Origin: Mycobacterium montefiorense
GTDB lineage: Bacteria > Actinomycetota > Actinomycetes > Mycobacteriales > Mycobacteriaceae
Reading direction: 5' to 3'
NCBI RefSeq assembly: GCF_003112775.1
Contig: NZ_BFCH01000002.1
Location: 442,250 to 506,249, forward strand
DNA length: 64,000 nucleotides
Shown: positions 1-9,477 of the stretch, in pieces
How the letters are laid out: each line of letters opens with the position of its first letter
Position numbering within the stretch: position 1 is the stretch's first letter
Position numbers and translations under genes: made by a program
The notes under the pieces: model-generated
Database searches by the model: none
Told to the model about the DNA's origin: nothing
The model's input: only the letters and a program-made list of their open reading frames with translations

Positions 1-297
1 CGCCCGAATCGTCAGTTCACCGATCGTCAGCTCGTCGCCGGCCTGAACCGCCCGGAAGGGCGCGTCCAGTTGTGCCGCGGTTTGCGAATCGGTGTAGAGC
101 GCGGCCCCGGGGTTGGCCGCAATAAGCGCCGGCAACCGCGCCGGGTCGACATGATCCGGGTGCTGGTGTGTGATCAGGATGGCGTCCAGCCCGGTGATTC
201 CCTCGAAACCATGCGCGAAGGTTCCGGGATCAAAGAGCACGCTAGTGTGGTCGAACTCGGCAAGTAGGCAGGAATGGCCGAAATGCGTCAATTGCAT
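1..297 (-). CDS. MBL-fold metallohydrolase, 3' part cut by the window edge
   Basis: The minus-strand frame opens with ATG at 297 and stays open to base 1, so the C-terminal half is missing. The protein starts MQLTHFGHSCLL and carries the metal-binding motif T-H-Q-H-P-D-H at residues 43-49, the HxHxDH signature of the metallo-beta-lactamase fold that binds two metal ions. The position, divergent from a secreted protein and just before purS, matches Rv0786c of M. tuberculosis. The substrate is unknown; UlaG/RNase Z-like small hydrolases share this short N-terminus. Confidence 0.85.
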   Translation of the reverse strand, partial: MQLTHFGHSCLLAEFDHTSVLFDPGTFAHGFEGITGLDAILITHQHPDHVDPARLPALIAANPGAALYTDSQTAAQLDAPFRAVQAGDELTIGELTIRA

Positions 298-329
298 GTC
301 TACGATTGTGCCCTGACGGGGGTGGTCGT

Positions 330-1007
330 GTGCGGGTAGTTTTCGCGACGATACTGGTCGCCGGCGGCTTGGTGGCCGCCCTGGTTTTCGTTGTCCCGGC
401 ACCGGCCGAACCGGAGAGCTGCCCACCGGTCTGCGACCAGATCCCGGCCACCGCCTGGATACAGCAGCGCGCCGTGCCACTGAACTCGACCTACAACTGG
501 CCCCCGCTGGCGGGCCTGGCGGTGCAGGTGACCGGCGTCGGGGCAGGCCCGCGTTTCCGGTTCGAGGAGCTGTGTGGCACGCAGCCACTTGCGCAGGACC
601 CACGCGCGTCGGCGGTCGCGGCCCGCGCGACGGTGGTCCACCCGGACGGCCAATGGCAGCTGCAGGCCCAGATCGTGCACTGGCGCGGCGACACGGCCCG
701 TGGCGGCTCGATCGCGTCCTCGGTGTTCGGCAATGCGGTCGCGGTGCTGCGTGGCTGCCAGCAGGGGGCGCCATTGCAGTCGCCGTCGATCACCACCGAC
801 GAGCCGAACCGGATGGCCGCCGTGATCAGCGGGCCGGTGATCATGCATACCTACCTGGTCGCACACGTTTCAAGCAGCACTATCAGTGAACTGACGCTGT
901 GGTCTGCCGCGCCGCCGCAGGTGCCCTGGCCGTCGATGGCAGACGCTCAGGTGCTGGACTCGCTGACGGCGCCGCTGTGCGAGGCCTATATCGCCTCGTG
1001 CCCGTGA
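330..1007 (+). CDS. Conserved mycobacterial secreted/anchored protein (Rv0787-like)
   Basis: About 225 residues. GTG 330 is chosen because the protein then begins VRVVFATILVAGGLVAALVF, a basic start plus one hydrophobic signal/anchor segment. A TTG at 306 in the same frame would add eight polar residues. Six Cys residues after the signal suggest disulfides in an exported domain. No enzyme motif is recognised. It sits between the divergent MBL hydrolase and purS, as the Rv0787 gene does in M. tuberculosis. Its function is unknown. Confidence 0.75.
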   Translation: MRVVFATILVAGGLVAALVFVVPAPAEPESCPPVCDQIPATAWIQQRAVPLNSTYNWPPLAGLAVQVTGVGAGPRFRFEELCGTQPLAQDPRASAVAARATVVHPDGQWQLQAQIVHWRGDTARGGSIASSVFGNAVAVLRGCQQGAPLQSPSITTDEPNRMAAVISGPVIMHTYLVAHVSSSTISELTLWSAAPPQVPWPSMADAQVLDSLTAPLCEAYIASCP

Positions 1008-1072
1008 GCCGCACCCGGTAGCTGCCGCCGGTAGAGTTGGCGCCGACAAAGATCCGAGGAGGAGGAACGCCG

Positions 1073-1312
1073 GTGGCGCGGGTGATCGTTCATGTGATGC
1101 CCAAAGCGGAGATTCTCGACCCGCAGGGCCAGGCGATTGTCGGCGCGCTGGGCCGACTCGGACATCCCGGGATCTCAGATGTCCGTCAGGGCAAGAGGTT
1201 TGAGCTCGAAGTCGACGACACCGTCGATGACACCGCGCTCGCCGAGATAGCGGAGTCGCTGTTGGCCAATACCGTCATCGAGGACTGGACGATCAGCCGG
1301 GAAGTGTTGTGA
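1073..1312 (+). CDS. purS: Phosphoribosylformylglycinamidine synthase subunit PurS
   Basis: A 79-residue protein, the normal PurS length. PurS is the small dimeric subunit of the PurSQL complex that makes FGAM from FGAR, glutamine and ATP in de novo purine synthesis. GTG 1073 is chosen because a purine-rich GAGGAGGA site lies a few bases upstream and the protein then starts [19 protein letters not shown], the family N-terminus. An ATG-like start at 1037 would precede that ribosome site. Its stop overlaps the purQ start by four bases (GTGA), indicating translational coupling. Confidence 0.96.
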   Translation: MARVIVHVMPKAEILDPQGQAIVGALGRLGHPGISDVRQGKRFELEVDDTVDDTALAEIAESLLANTVIEDWTISREVL

Positions 1313-1983
1313 CAGCGCGGATCGGGGTCATCACCTTTCCCGGGACGCTGGACGACGTGGATGCCGCGCGTGCGGTGCGCCGTGTCGGCGCGGAGGCGGT
1401 CAGCCTGTGGCACGCTGATGCCGACCTCAAGGCGGTGGATGCGGTAGTGGTGCCGGGTGGGTTTTCCTACGGCGACTATCTGCGGGCCGGTGCGATTGCC
1501 CGATTCGCCCCGGTGATGTCCGAAGTGGTGTACGCGGCGAGCCGCGGTATGCCGGTATTGGGAATTTGCAACGGTTTTCAGGTGCTTTGTGAGACCAGGC
1601 TGCTGCCCGGGGTACTGGCCCGCAACGCGGGTTTGCACTTCATCTGCCGCGACGTGTGGCTTCGGGTGGCATCGAATTCGACGGCGTGGACGTCGCGCTT
1701 CGAGCCCGACGCGGACCTGCTGGTTCCGCTGAAATCGGGCGAGGGTCGCTATGTGGCACCGGAGAACGTGCTCAACGAACTCGAGGGCGAGGGCCGCGTG
1801 GTGTTTCGGTATCACGACGACATCAACGGCTCGATGCGCGGCATCGCCGGCATCAGCTCGGCCAATGGTCGCGTCGTCGGGTTGATGCCGCACCCCGAGC
1901 ATGCCATCGAAGCGTTGACCGGCCCCTCCGACGACGGTCTGGGTTTGTTCTACTCAGCGCTGGATGCCGTTCTCGCCGCCTGA
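1309..1983 (+). CDS. purQ: Phosphoribosylformylglycinamidine synthase subunit PurQ (glutaminase)
   Basis: 224 residues, a class I glutamine amidotransferase that supplies ammonia to PurL. The oxyanion stretch [10 protein letters not shown] (50-59), nucleophile Cys87 in GICNGFQ, and the His195/Glu197 pair in MPHPEHAIE complete the catalytic triad. It is coupled to purS by a four-base overlap. purL, the synthetase subunit, lies 24 kb away at 25950, so the complex is encoded at two loci as in other mycobacteria. The last 30 bases overlap the 3' end of the convergent acyltransferase gene. Confidence 0.97.
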   Translation: MTARIGVITFPGTLDDVDAARAVRRVGAEAVSLWHADADLKAVDAVVVPGGFSYGDYLRAGAIARFAPVMSEVVYAASRGMPVLGICNGFQVLCETRLLPGVLARNAGLHFICRDVWLRVASNSTAWTSRFEPDADLLVPLKSGEGRYVAPENVLNELEGEGRVVFRYHDDINGSMRGIAGISSANGRVVGLMPHPEHAIEALTGPSDDGLGLFYSALDAVLAA

Positions 1984-3315
1984 CGTACTCTGCGCGGGAA
2001 TTCCTGCGGCACTGCGTAATTCAGCGAAGGCCTTGGTCATGGCATCGGTTGCTTCATGCGGGTCTTTGAACGTCTGGTCGTCGGTGAGTACCGCGATGCC
2101 GAGTCCGTCGACGTAGCTCCACACCGTGATGTTGACGGGCGCGCCCGGTGAGAGCACCCCGGTGGAGTAGATCTCGGTTACCGTGGCGCCGCCGAAATGC
2201 CCTCGCTCGCGCGGTCCGATCACGCTGGAGACCGCCACGTTCATCAGCTTGTTCGGCACGTCATGACGGCCCAGCCAGCCGAAGGCGGCCGGAGCGAACG
2301 CTGTGGGCAGATAGGCCATCAGCCGCCCGTAGAGTTCCGGGCCCATGATTTCGTGGTCCTCTTTGGCGATCCGGGTCGCCAACGAGACCAGCCGCGCCCG
2401 CTCGGCGGGATCGGCGATGTGTACCGGCAGCGAGATCATCAGACCGCTGATCTCGTTGCCGGTAACGCGGCCCGACTTGTCGGTCGCAGTGGGCACCGAA
2501 GCAATGATCGGGCGCTGCGCTTGGCCGTCATAGTCCAACAGCAGCGTGCGCAGCCCGCCGGTGGCTATTGCCAGCACCATGTCGTTGACGGTGACGCCCA
2601 ACGCCTTGGCGGTCGCCTTGACCTCGGCCAGCGGCACCGTGGTGCTGGCGAATCGCCGCTGCGGGGACACCACGTGGTTGAGGAAGGTCGACGGTGCGTC
2701 GAAGGCGTCGGCTAGATCCGGGTGATCCCCGCGCTGCTTGGACCGGCGCCGCACCCGGCTCATCCCCACCGCGGCGTCCATGAGCAGCCGGGGCAGCTCG
2801 GCGATCTGCCGGGCATGGTCGCGCTCGTCCTGCGCCATGCCCTCGAGATCCATTGCGCGCGCCAGCAGGTTGACCGAGGCGACGCCGTCGGCCAACGCGT
2901 GGTGCACCTTGCCGATCAACGCATACCGGCCGCCGGTCAAGCCTTCGGCGAAGTGGAATTCCCACAGCGGGCGGCTGCGGTCCAGCGGCGTGGAGGCAAC
3001 GCGCCCGATGACCTCGTCCAGTTCGGACCGGCCACCCGGGGCGGGCACCTGCACTCGGCGCAAGTGGTAGTCCAGATCGACGTCGCAGTCCTCTTGCCAC
3101 ATCGGGTGGTGCAGCTGCCACGGGATGTCGACGAGCTGGTAGCGCAACGGTTCCAGCAGATGCAGCCGACGGCGCACATGGTGTCGGAAGGCCTCGAAGT
3201 CGAACTCACCGTCAAAATCGGACGGGTCGAGAATCGCTACTTTCAGCGTGTGGGTATGCAGGTTGGGCGTCTCGCTGTACAGCAGCATGGCGTCCATGCC
3301 GTTGAGTCTTTTCAC
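1954..3315 (-). CDS. Wax ester synthase / diacylglycerol acyltransferase (WS/DGAT) family protein
   Basis: 453 residues, the usual WS/DGAT size. The active-site motif HHALADG lies at residues 138-144 (HHxxxDG), in the N-terminal acyltransferase domain. The C-terminal half carries the DUF1298-like region ([26 protein letters not shown]). The family makes triacylglycerols or wax esters from acyl-CoA. It follows the PlsC-like acyltransferase on the same strand by 38 bases, so the two probably form a lipid-assembly operon. The individual substrate cannot be read from the sequence. Its 3' end overlaps purQ by 30 bases. Confidence 0.93.
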   Translation of the reverse strand: MKRLNGMDAMLLYSETPNLHTHTLKVAILDPSDFDGEFDFEAFRHHVRRRLHLLEPLRYQLVDIPWQLHHPMWQEDCDVDLDYHLRRVQVPAPGGRSELDEVIGRVASTPLDRSRPLWEFHFAEGLTGGRYALIGKVHHALADGVASVNLLARAMDLEGMAQDERDHARQIAELPRLLMDAAVGMSRVRRRSKQRGDHPDLADAFDAPSTFLNHVVSPQRRFASTTVPLAEVKATAKALGVTVNDMVLAIATGGLRTLLLDYDGQAQRPIIASVPTATDKSGRVTGNEISGLMISLPVHIADPAERARLVSLATRIAKEDHEIMGPELYGRLMAYLPTAFAPAAFGWLGRHDVPNKLMNVAVSSVIGPRERGHFGGATVTEIYSTGVLSPGAPVNITVWSYVDGLGIAVLTDDQTFKDPHEATDAMTKAFAELRSAAGIPAQSTSGGENGIQR

Positions 3316-3353
3316 ACGTCACCTCGCCGTAGTGATTCCGCGTTTGCTACGGG

Positions 3354-4160
3354 TCAGCCCAGAATGGGGAACCGGCGTTGGCCGGCCAGCCGCTTGAGCG
3401 CGGTTTCCATCAGCGAACGCACGTGTGCGTCCACTTCGTCGATGTCGGGATCCTTGCCGAACTGGGCGACGACGTCGACCGGCTCGAGCACCTCGGTGAC
3501 AATCTTGGACGGCAACGGCAGGTTCGGCGGGAAGATGACGCTGAGCCCGAACGGAAAGCCGAAGCTCACCGGCAGAATGTCCATGCGGGCTTTGGTGATT
3601 CCCAGTTTGCGGGCCAGCCAGTTGCCGCGGGTGAGGAACAGCTGGGTCTCCTGCCCGCCGATCGAAACAGTGGGCACGATCGGTACTCCGGCCTCGATGG
3701 CAGTCCGCACGTAGCCGGTGCGTCCGTTGAAGTCGATGTTGTTCGCGTTCAGCGTGGGCCGGTAAGAGTCGTAGTCACCGCCCGGGAACACCAGCACCAC
3801 CGCTCCCGAATGCAGTGCGGTGGCGGCATTTTCGCGACTAGCTTCGATAACCCCCACCCGACGCAGCCAGCCGTCCAGTGGCCCCATGAATACCCCGTAG
3901 TGAGCCAGGGTGTACACCGGCCGGTCGTACCCGAATTTGTCGTAGAATGCCGACGAGAAGATCAGTACGTCGGGCGTGAAGATGCCGCCGGAGTGGTTGG
4001 ACACCACCAGCGCGCCGCCCGCCGAAGGGACGTTCTCCAGGTTTCGTACTTGCGCCCGATGCCAGCGGTTGACCACCGGGCCGACCGTGTTCTTGACCTG
4101 TTCGGTAAACGCCGGATCCCATTTGGCGGTTTCGTGATTGTCTGCCTGCGCGTTGCCCAT
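3354..4160 (-). CDS. PlsC-like lysophospholipid acyltransferase family protein
   Basis: 268 residues. Acyltransferase blocks are visible in order: VVSNHSGGIFTPD (variant of the NHxxxxD block, with a longer His-Asp spacing), FPGGDYDSYRPT (block with the acceptor-binding Gly/Arg pattern) and GVPIVPTVSIGG (block IV). This subfamily is common in mycobacteria and differs from classical PlsC in the FPGG block. It is the first gene of a probable two-gene operon with the WS/DGAT protein downstream. The likely role is acyl transfer to glycerolipids at the membrane; the exact acceptor is unknown. Confidence 0.85.
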   Translation of the reverse strand: MGNAQADNHETAKWDPAFTEQVKNTVGPVVNRWHRAQVRNLENVPSAGGALVVSNHSGGIFTPDVLIFSSAFYDKFGYDRPVYTLAHYGVFMGPLDGWLRRVGVIEASRENAATALHSGAVVLVFPGGDYDSYRPTLNANNIDFNGRTGYVRTAIEAGVPIVPTVSIGGQETQLFLTRGNWLARKLGITKARMDILPVSFGFPFGLSVIFPPNLPLPSKIVTEVLEPVDVVAQFGKDPDIDEVDAHVRSLMETALKRLAGQRRFPILG

Positions 4161-4305
4161 CGCGATTCCCCCGCGGTTATGTTCCTGCCTATCGTTGCCA
4201 GCGCGAGGCCGATCCCCTAGGGCACACCGCGTGTGGCATAGGGTACTCTCTGTTTAGGAGAATGTCATATCCGTTTGCTATGGGTAGCCGTGCATCGGGG
4301 GGGAA

Positions 4306-5370
4306 ATGACCGAAGATGTTCTGGTTACCGGTGGTTTCGGGTTGGTCGGCTCGCAGACCGTGCGTCAGTTGGTCGCCGACGGCCATCGGGTGGTCGCGTC
4401 CGACCTCGGCACGTCTGCCCAGCGCAAGGCCGCCAGGTCGTTGCCCGCGGGAGCCGCGCCGTACTGGGCGGACCTGACCGACCCCGCCGAGGTCGACCGC
4501 CTCGTTGCCAAGACGGCCCCGGCGACGATCATTCATCTGGCCGCGATGATCCCGCCCGGGATCTATCGCCACCCGAAGCTGGCCAGGCGAGTCAACGTCG
4601 ACGCGACCGCGGCGCTGTTGCGGGCCGCGAAGGCCTGCCCGCGCCCGGTGCGCTTCATCCAGGCCTCGAGCAATGCGGTGCACGGCTCCCGCAATCCGCG
4701 CCGGCACCGCGAGTGGTTGCGCGCGGATACCCCGGTTCGGCCAGCGGACCTCTACGGCGCCCACAAGGTCGAAGCGGAACAGCTGGTCCGGGCCTCGGGT
4801 CTGGACTGGGTGATCTTGCGTCTCGCCGGTGTGATGAGCGTCGATCTTGGTGCGATGCCGCTAAGTATGGATGCACCCTTTTTGGAGAGCGCGTTGCCGA
4901 CCGACGGACGAATTCACACCGTCGATGTGCGCGATGTCGCGGTCGCGTTCTCGAATGCGACCACCGCAGATGTGATCGGTGAGACCTTGCTGATCGGGGG
5001 CGACGAGTCGCATCTGCTCCGGCAGTCGGATGTCGGCAAGACGCTGGCGGCCAGCAGGGGTCTGGTGAACGTGCTGCCCGCGGGCCGGCCGGGTGACCCC
5101 GACAGCGAAGACGACTGGTACGTGACGGATTGGATGGATACCGCACGCGCGCAACAGGCTTTGCGTTTCCAGCGCCATCCCTGGCCGGACATGCTGGCCG
5201 AGATGCGCGCGGCGGCAGGATGGCAGCGCTATCCGATGCGGCTGGTCTCTCCGATCGCGCGCCAGTTCCTCAAACGCCGTGACGCCTACCGGAATTCGTC
5301 CGGAGACTATGCCGACCCCTGGGGCGCGATCCGCGCCGAATTCGGCGAGCCCCGGCCCGACGGCAACTGA
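4306..5370 (+). CDS. NAD(P)-dependent epimerase/dehydratase (extended SDR)
   Basis: 354 residues. The Rossmann motif GGFGLVG lies near residue 8 and the catalytic Tyr-x-x-x-Lys is in DLYGAHKVEAEQL; both are diagnostic of extended short-chain dehydrogenases acting on nucleotide sugars or sterol-like substrates. ATG 4306 follows a G-rich run. It is divergent from the acyltransferase pair, with 145 bases between. No operon partner indicates the substrate. Confidence 0.88.
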   Translation: MTEDVLVTGGFGLVGSQTVRQLVADGHRVVASDLGTSAQRKAARSLPAGAAPYWADLTDPAEVDRLVAKTAPATIIHLAAMIPPGIYRHPKLARRVNVDATAALLRAAKACPRPVRFIQASSNAVHGSRNPRRHREWLRADTPVRPADLYGAHKVEAEQLVRASGLDWVILRLAGVMSVDLGAMPLSMDAPFLESALPTDGRIHTVDVRDVAVAFSNATTADVIGETLLIGGDESHLLRQSDVGKTLAASRGLVNVLPAGRPGDPDSEDDWYVTDWMDTARAQQALRFQRHPWPDMLAEMRAAAGWQRYPMRLVSPIARQFLKRRDAYRNSSGDYADPWGAIRAEFGEPRPDGN

Positions 5371-5376
5371 CGCCGC

Positions 5377-5841
5377 TTAGCCGGCGTCCAGCAGCAATGG
5401 CTGCACTGCGCATTCGGCGACCGAGCCCAGCTCGGCGAAGAACTCGATCGCCGCCGCGATGCTGTGGTCGATGTAGGTGGCGAACTCCTCGAAGGCGACG
5501 GGCTCGCGGACCTTGCGGGAGCTGCGCGCGACGACGCCGATCCGCTGCGGGTCAGAGGATCCACGGACGGTCACCACAACGTCGCGGTTGGCGTGATTCC
5601 ACGCATCGGCAAGCTCCGCCAGTTCAGCGCCGTCGGCGGCGGGGAAGAAGCAGCCAGGCGTGACTTGAATCGTGAACTCGTCGCCGTGCCAACGGGAGAT
5701 CCCGAGGTGGACGTGCAGCCGCCGCGGACGGGTGTTGGCTACGTAGAAGAATTCGCCGTCGTGCTGGCCGCGGAAGTACCGGCTGCCGCGGGTGCACAGG
5801 TAGCGTTCGATCAGGTTCGCGGACAACGCTTCAGTCGTCAT
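5377..5841 (-). CDS. YbjN / type III secretion chaperone-like domain protein
   Basis: 154 residues. The layout GEFFYVANTRPRRLHVHLGI followed by FPAADGAELAELADAWNHANR fits actinobacterial YbjN-domain proteins, which have a T3SS-chaperone-like fold. The family is widespread and of uncertain function. The gene converges on the epimerase gene with six bases between stops. No signal peptide or membrane helix is seen. Confidence 0.65.
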   Translation of the reverse strand: MTTEALSANLIERYLCTRGSRYFRGQHDGEFFYVANTRPRRLHVHLGISRWHGDEFTIQVTPGCFFPAADGAELAELADAWNHANRDVVVTVRGSSDPQRIGVVARSSRKVREPVAFEEFATYIDHSIAAAIEFFAELGSVAECAVQPLLLDAG

Positions 5842-5940
5842 GAAATAAATGATGAGGCCTGCGGCTTTACGGTTGCTTTGAGCCGAGCAGTGCGTCGCCC
5901 AAGAATCTGGTGAGAATTCGCTGAGTTTGTCACGATCCAG

Positions 5941-7623
5941 TCACGCGCTGGCAGACAACGGGTACCAGCGTCCCGCGAAGACGGTGCCCCGCACCGGAAT
6001 ACGATTCAGCCGTTCCGGGTCGACGACGTAGGGGTCCTCGCCCAAAACGGTGAAGCTGGCGAGTTTTCCGATCGCGATGCTGCCCAGCTCGTGCTCCATC
6101 CGCCAGGAGTACGCCGCCTCGATCGTTATTGCACGCAACGCCTCATGGACTGAAATGCGTTGTTCGGGACCGGCGATCCGTCCACTGGGAGTGCGGCGAT
6201 TCACCGCGCACCAAGCCAGGGCGAGAGGATCGGCTGGACCCATCGGCAGGTCGGAGTGAAACGACAACGGGATACCGCGCCGGAGCACCGACGCCGATCG
6301 CACCATCGCGTCGGCCCGGTCCGCGCCAAGACCGTGCTCGGAGTACTTGTCCGCAAAACCGACCGGATAGTACGAGTTCGCCGAGACGATGGCCCCGACG
6401 CGAGCGATCCGGTCGATCTGTTCTTCGGTCGAGTTGGCGAAGTGCACGATCACCGTTCGATGGTCGGCACGCGGTCGCGCCGCCATGCACTCCTCGATGG
6501 TGTCGAGCACCAGCTCCAATCCGGCGTCGCCGTTGACGTGAACGTGCAGCTGCCAACCGGCATCCCAATACACCTTGGCGAACGCGCGAAAAATGTTGGG
6601 CTGCATCATCCATTCGCCGTGATGGTGGGGGTCAGGGTGGCCGGCGTCGTCGAGGTAAGGGTCTTTCATCTGCATGAGTTGACTGATGATCGCGCCGTCG
6701 GCGAACAACTTCACGTGCTTGGGTAGCAGCTTCACTTTGCCGGTACCCGCGCGGGCAATCTGAGCCTCGGCGTCGGCCACCGCGTCGGCGGGATCCATGC
6801 CGGCGTCGGCTTGGCTGCGGGCATCGACGAGAAACGTCGAGAGAAACGGGGTGTCCTCGGCGCCGAGGATCTGCTGATACAGCTCCCACGGCTCCAGCTG
6901 CCACATGAGCCCAGGCTCGTTGAAAGCCGTGACTCCGGTGCCGTGCAGGTAGCGGACCAGTTGACGAAGGCCGGCGCTCATCCGGTCGGCGCTCATGAAC
7001 ATCGGTGCCAGCTTGGGCAGCAGCAGGTTCATCCCGGTCTCCCACCAATGCCCACCGTCGAGATCGACCATGGCGCTAGCCGGGCCGTGACCGGCCATCT
7101 CGTTGCGGGTGATGCTCAACGCATCGATGGCCGCGGAATTCAGGAACCATTCGTGACAAGAGCGGTGCCACACCGCGATCGGACGCTCGCGGCTGATGCC
7201 GTCCAGCACGGTGCGATCGAGCGCGCCATGCCACAGCCGGTGGTAGCCCCAGGAGATCAGCCAAGCCCGAGGATCGCTCAGCGCGCGCTCCGCGTTTCGC
7301 AACGAGTGCCGATACTCGTGCGCCGAGTGTGCGGCCGGGAACGTGCGGTTGGGCAGGACCCAGTCTTCCGTCGCGATCACCTCGGTGACCAATGTGGTGG
7401 CTCCAAGAACCGGATGTAGGTGTTGTTCGATGAACCCGGGGCACACCACCGAGTCGGCGAACGTCTCGTCGACGACCGCGTTGCCGTCGTCGCGCAGTTC
7501 TTCGAATGACCCCACGGCCACGATCCGGTCGCCCGATACCGCGACCGCGGTGGCGGCGGGCGGACTCGGTTCCATGGTGATCACCCGCCGGGCCGGGTAT
7601 AGCGTTGTGACCGCGACTGTCAT
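5941..7623 (-). CDS. Amidohydrolase family protein (YtcJ-like, amidohydrolase 3)
   Basis: 560 residues. The N-terminal composite-domain strand (ARRVITMEPSPPAATAVAVSGDRIVAVG) is followed by GFIEQHLHPVLG, the first metal-binding H-x-H of the TIM barrel. Further metal or substrate residues are visible in HVHVNGDAG and SFHSDLPMGPADPL. The C-terminus (GSIAIGKLASFTVLGEDPYVVDP) is the typical return to the composite domain. This subfamily hydrolyses amides or exocyclic amines; the substrate is unknown. It reads in the same direction as, and follows, the P450 gene 34 bases away, so the two may be co-transcribed. Confidence 0.9.
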   Translation of the reverse strand: MTVAVTTLYPARRVITMEPSPPAATAVAVSGDRIVAVGSFEELRDDGNAVVDETFADSVVCPGFIEQHLHPVLGATTLVTEVIATEDWVLPNRTFPAAHSAHEYRHSLRNAERALSDPRAWLISWGYHRLWHGALDRTVLDGISRERPIAVWHRSCHEWFLNSAAIDALSITRNEMAGHGPASAMVDLDGGHWWETGMNLLLPKLAPMFMSADRMSAGLRQLVRYLHGTGVTAFNEPGLMWQLEPWELYQQILGAEDTPFLSTFLVDARSQADAGMDPADAVADAEAQIARAGTGKVKLLPKHVKLFADGAIISQLMQMKDPYLDDAGHPDPHHHGEWMMQPNIFRAFAKVYWDAGWQLHVHVNGDAGLELVLDTIEECMAARPRADHRTVIVHFANSTEEQIDRIARVGAIVSANSYYPVGFADKYSEHGLGADRADAMVRSASVLRRGIPLSFHSDLPMGPADPLALAWCAVNRRTPSGRIAGPEQRISVHEALRAITIEAAYSWRMEHELGSIAIGKLASFTVLGEDPYVVDPERLNRIPVRGTVFAGRWYPLSASA

Positions 7624-7657
7624 CGATCGATTGTCGCTCAGGTCAACACGGATTACC

Positions 7658-8866
7658 TCAGGGCAACACGCGCACCGGGACGTTCGACCAGCCGGCGACG
7701 TTCTGCATGCTCACCCGCTTGCAGTCGTCCCAGATCACCTCGTAGCGCGGCATCAGGTCCAGCAGCTTGTTCAGCGCGATCGCACTTTCCAGGCGGGCCA
7801 GCGCGGCGCCCAGGCAACTGTGCACGCCGTATCCGAAGCCAAGGTTCTGCGCCTCGGTGCGATCGCGGTCGATGTCGAACTTGTCGGCATCGGTGAAGGC
7901 ATTGGGATCGCGGTTGGCCGAGCCCCCCAACAGAAACACCGGCTTGCCCGCCGGAATCGTGACACCGTGCAGTGCAACGTCTTTGAGCGAGCAGCGCACG
8001 TTGTACTGCGCCGGAGCCTCGTACCGCAGCACCTCTTCGATCGCGGCGGGTACCTTGGCGCGGTCGTCGAGCAGTTTCTGCCACTGGTCGGGGTTGCGCG
8101 CAAACTGCACGATTGCATTGCCAACCAGCTTGGTAACGGTCTCGGCACCGGCGCCACCCAGAAGTGTTGCGAAGCCGGTTATTTCGAAGTCGTCAAGCTG
8201 TGTGGTGCCGCCGCCCTCGCGCTCCACCTCCGCGGCGATAAGGCCGCTGATCATGTCGTCCTGCGGCGCTTTCCGGCGTTCCTGGATCAGGTTGTAATAG
8301 AACGTGCCGATCTGGGTGACCGCCTCCCAGTTGACTTCGCCCATTTCGATCTGTCCCGGTTCCCGGTGCAACGAGGTGTCCACCCAGTGGCGGATCTGCT
8401 GCCGGTGCTCGGCGGGCACGCCAAGGACCGTGCTGATCACTTCGACGGGAAAGAGCGCGGAGAAGTCGGCGACCACATCGAATCGGTGAGGATCGATCCG
8501 GGACAGGTGGTACTCGATCAGCTCGGTGACGGTGTCTTTCAGCGAGGTGATCGCGCGGGGGGTGAAGACCTTGTTGACCAGAGTGCGCATTCGCCGGTGC
8601 TCGGGGGGATCCATGAAAATCATCGACTTGGACTCTTGGGGCAGAGCGTTGTTCTTGACCATGGCCAGGTCGATCCCGCGCGCCGAGGAATAGGTCTGGT
8701 AATCCTTGAATGCTGCGCTGACATCCTCGTGGCGAGTCAGCGCATAGAAGTCGTGTCGCTCGTCGTAGTAGACGGGGGCCTCTTCACGCATCCGCCGATA
8801 CGTCGGATACGGGTCGGTGAAGAATTGCTCCGAGAACGGATCGAAGACCAGGTGCGCGGTTGCCAT
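7658..8866 (-). CDS. Cytochrome P450
   Basis: 402 residues, the length of a soluble bacterial class I P450. The heme loop FGYGVHSCLG is at 344-353, with Cys351 as the thiolate ligand. The K-helix E-x-x-R is at 278-281 (EVLR) and the I-helix oxygen-binding region GGAGAET near 237-243. No reductase or ferredoxin gene is adjacent. The CYP subfamily was not assigned. The near-palindrome at 8895-8912 lies in its 5' region. A downstream amidohydrolase suggests a degradative or modifying pathway. Confidence 0.95.
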   Translation of the reverse strand: MATAHLVFDPFSEQFFTDPYPTYRRMREEAPVYYDERHDFYALTRHEDVSAAFKDYQTYSSARGIDLAMVKNNALPQESKSMIFMDPPEHRRMRTLVNKVFTPRAITSLKDTVTELIEYHLSRIDPHRFDVVADFSALFPVEVISTVLGVPAEHRQQIRHWVDTSLHREPGQIEMGEVNWEAVTQIGTFYYNLIQERRKAPQDDMISGLIAAEVEREGGGTTQLDDFEITGFATLLGGAGAETVTKLVGNAIVQFARNPDQWQKLLDDRAKVPAAIEEVLRYEAPAQYNVRCSLKDVALHGVTIPAGKPVFLLGGSANRDPNAFTDADKFDIDRDRTEAQNLGFGYGVHSCLGAALARLESAIALNKLLDLMPRYEVIWDDCKRVSMQNVAGWSNVPVRVLP

Positions 8867-8894
8867 GTGTCCTCCTCAACCCCCAGCAAGGCGT

Positions 8895-8912
8895 GCTGAG
8901 CACCTGCTTAGC
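8895..8912. promoter_or_regulatory. Near-palindrome in the P450 5' region
   Basis: GCTGAGCA-cc-TGCTTAGC: eight-base arms with one mismatch, 29 bases upstream of the P450 start. Its size and symmetry suit a dimeric repressor site, but no regulator gene is adjacent. Confidence 0.35.
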
Positions 8913-9078
8913 ATTAGCGTACGTGCGCGGTCAAGGCCATCAGGGCAAACACGTTCCGGACTGTGCGATGGCGGCATCGGGTGTGCGCTCTGGGTGGCGC
9001 GTGTGCATGTGCGGCGCCGTGAGCGTACACTGAAATTTCTGAATGCACACTCGACGCACAACGCTAGGAGAGCCAAAG

Positions 9079-9477
9079 ATGGGTTTCGCGGTGCAACGGT
9101 TCGACCATATCGTGGTCAATTGCAACGATATTGCGGCGACCGCGGCGTGGTACGAGCGTGTCCTGGGGATGAAGCGTGAGGCGTTCGGGCCGGCCAGCAG
9201 AACCGCGCTGAGTTTTGGAAATCAGAAGATCAACCTACGACCTGTCGGGGCGCTGGCCGACGACCCCGATTGGGTCACCGGGTCCGTGGAAGCGGCGGGT
9301 TCCGAAGACTTGTGCTTCATCGCCGATTCCACTGCCGACGAGGTCCGTGCTCACCTGCAAGCCTGCGGGGTCGAGATCACCGCGGGGCCGGTGACCAGGA
9401 CCGGTGCGCTCGGGCCGATGACTTCGCACTACTGCCGGGACATCGACGGCAATCTCGTCGAAATCGCCGTCTACTGA
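9079..9477 (+). CDS. VOC family (glyoxalase/bleomycin-resistance fold) protein
   Basis: 132 residues. FDHIVVNCNDIAATAAWYERVLG is the standard opening beta-alpha unit of the vicinal oxygen chelate fold, and HYCRDIDGNLVEI the closing metal-ligand strand (final Glu). ATG 9079 is preferred over ATG 9043 because an AGGAG site at 9066 lies just upstream of it. Members include dioxygenases, lyases and resistance proteins; the substrate is unknown. It converges on the cupin gene and overlaps its 3' end by seven bases. Confidence 0.85.
   Translation: MGFAVQRFDHIVVNCNDIAATAAWYERVLGMKREAFGPASRTALSFGNQKINLRPVGALADDPDWVTGSVEAAGSEDLCFIADSTADEVRAHLQACGVEITAGPVTRTGALGPMTSHYCRDIDGNLVEIAVY

Noticed and set aside
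7343..8899. 518-codon plus-strand open frame
   Set aside because: Runs opposite the well-supported P450 and amidohydrolase genes and shows no motif.
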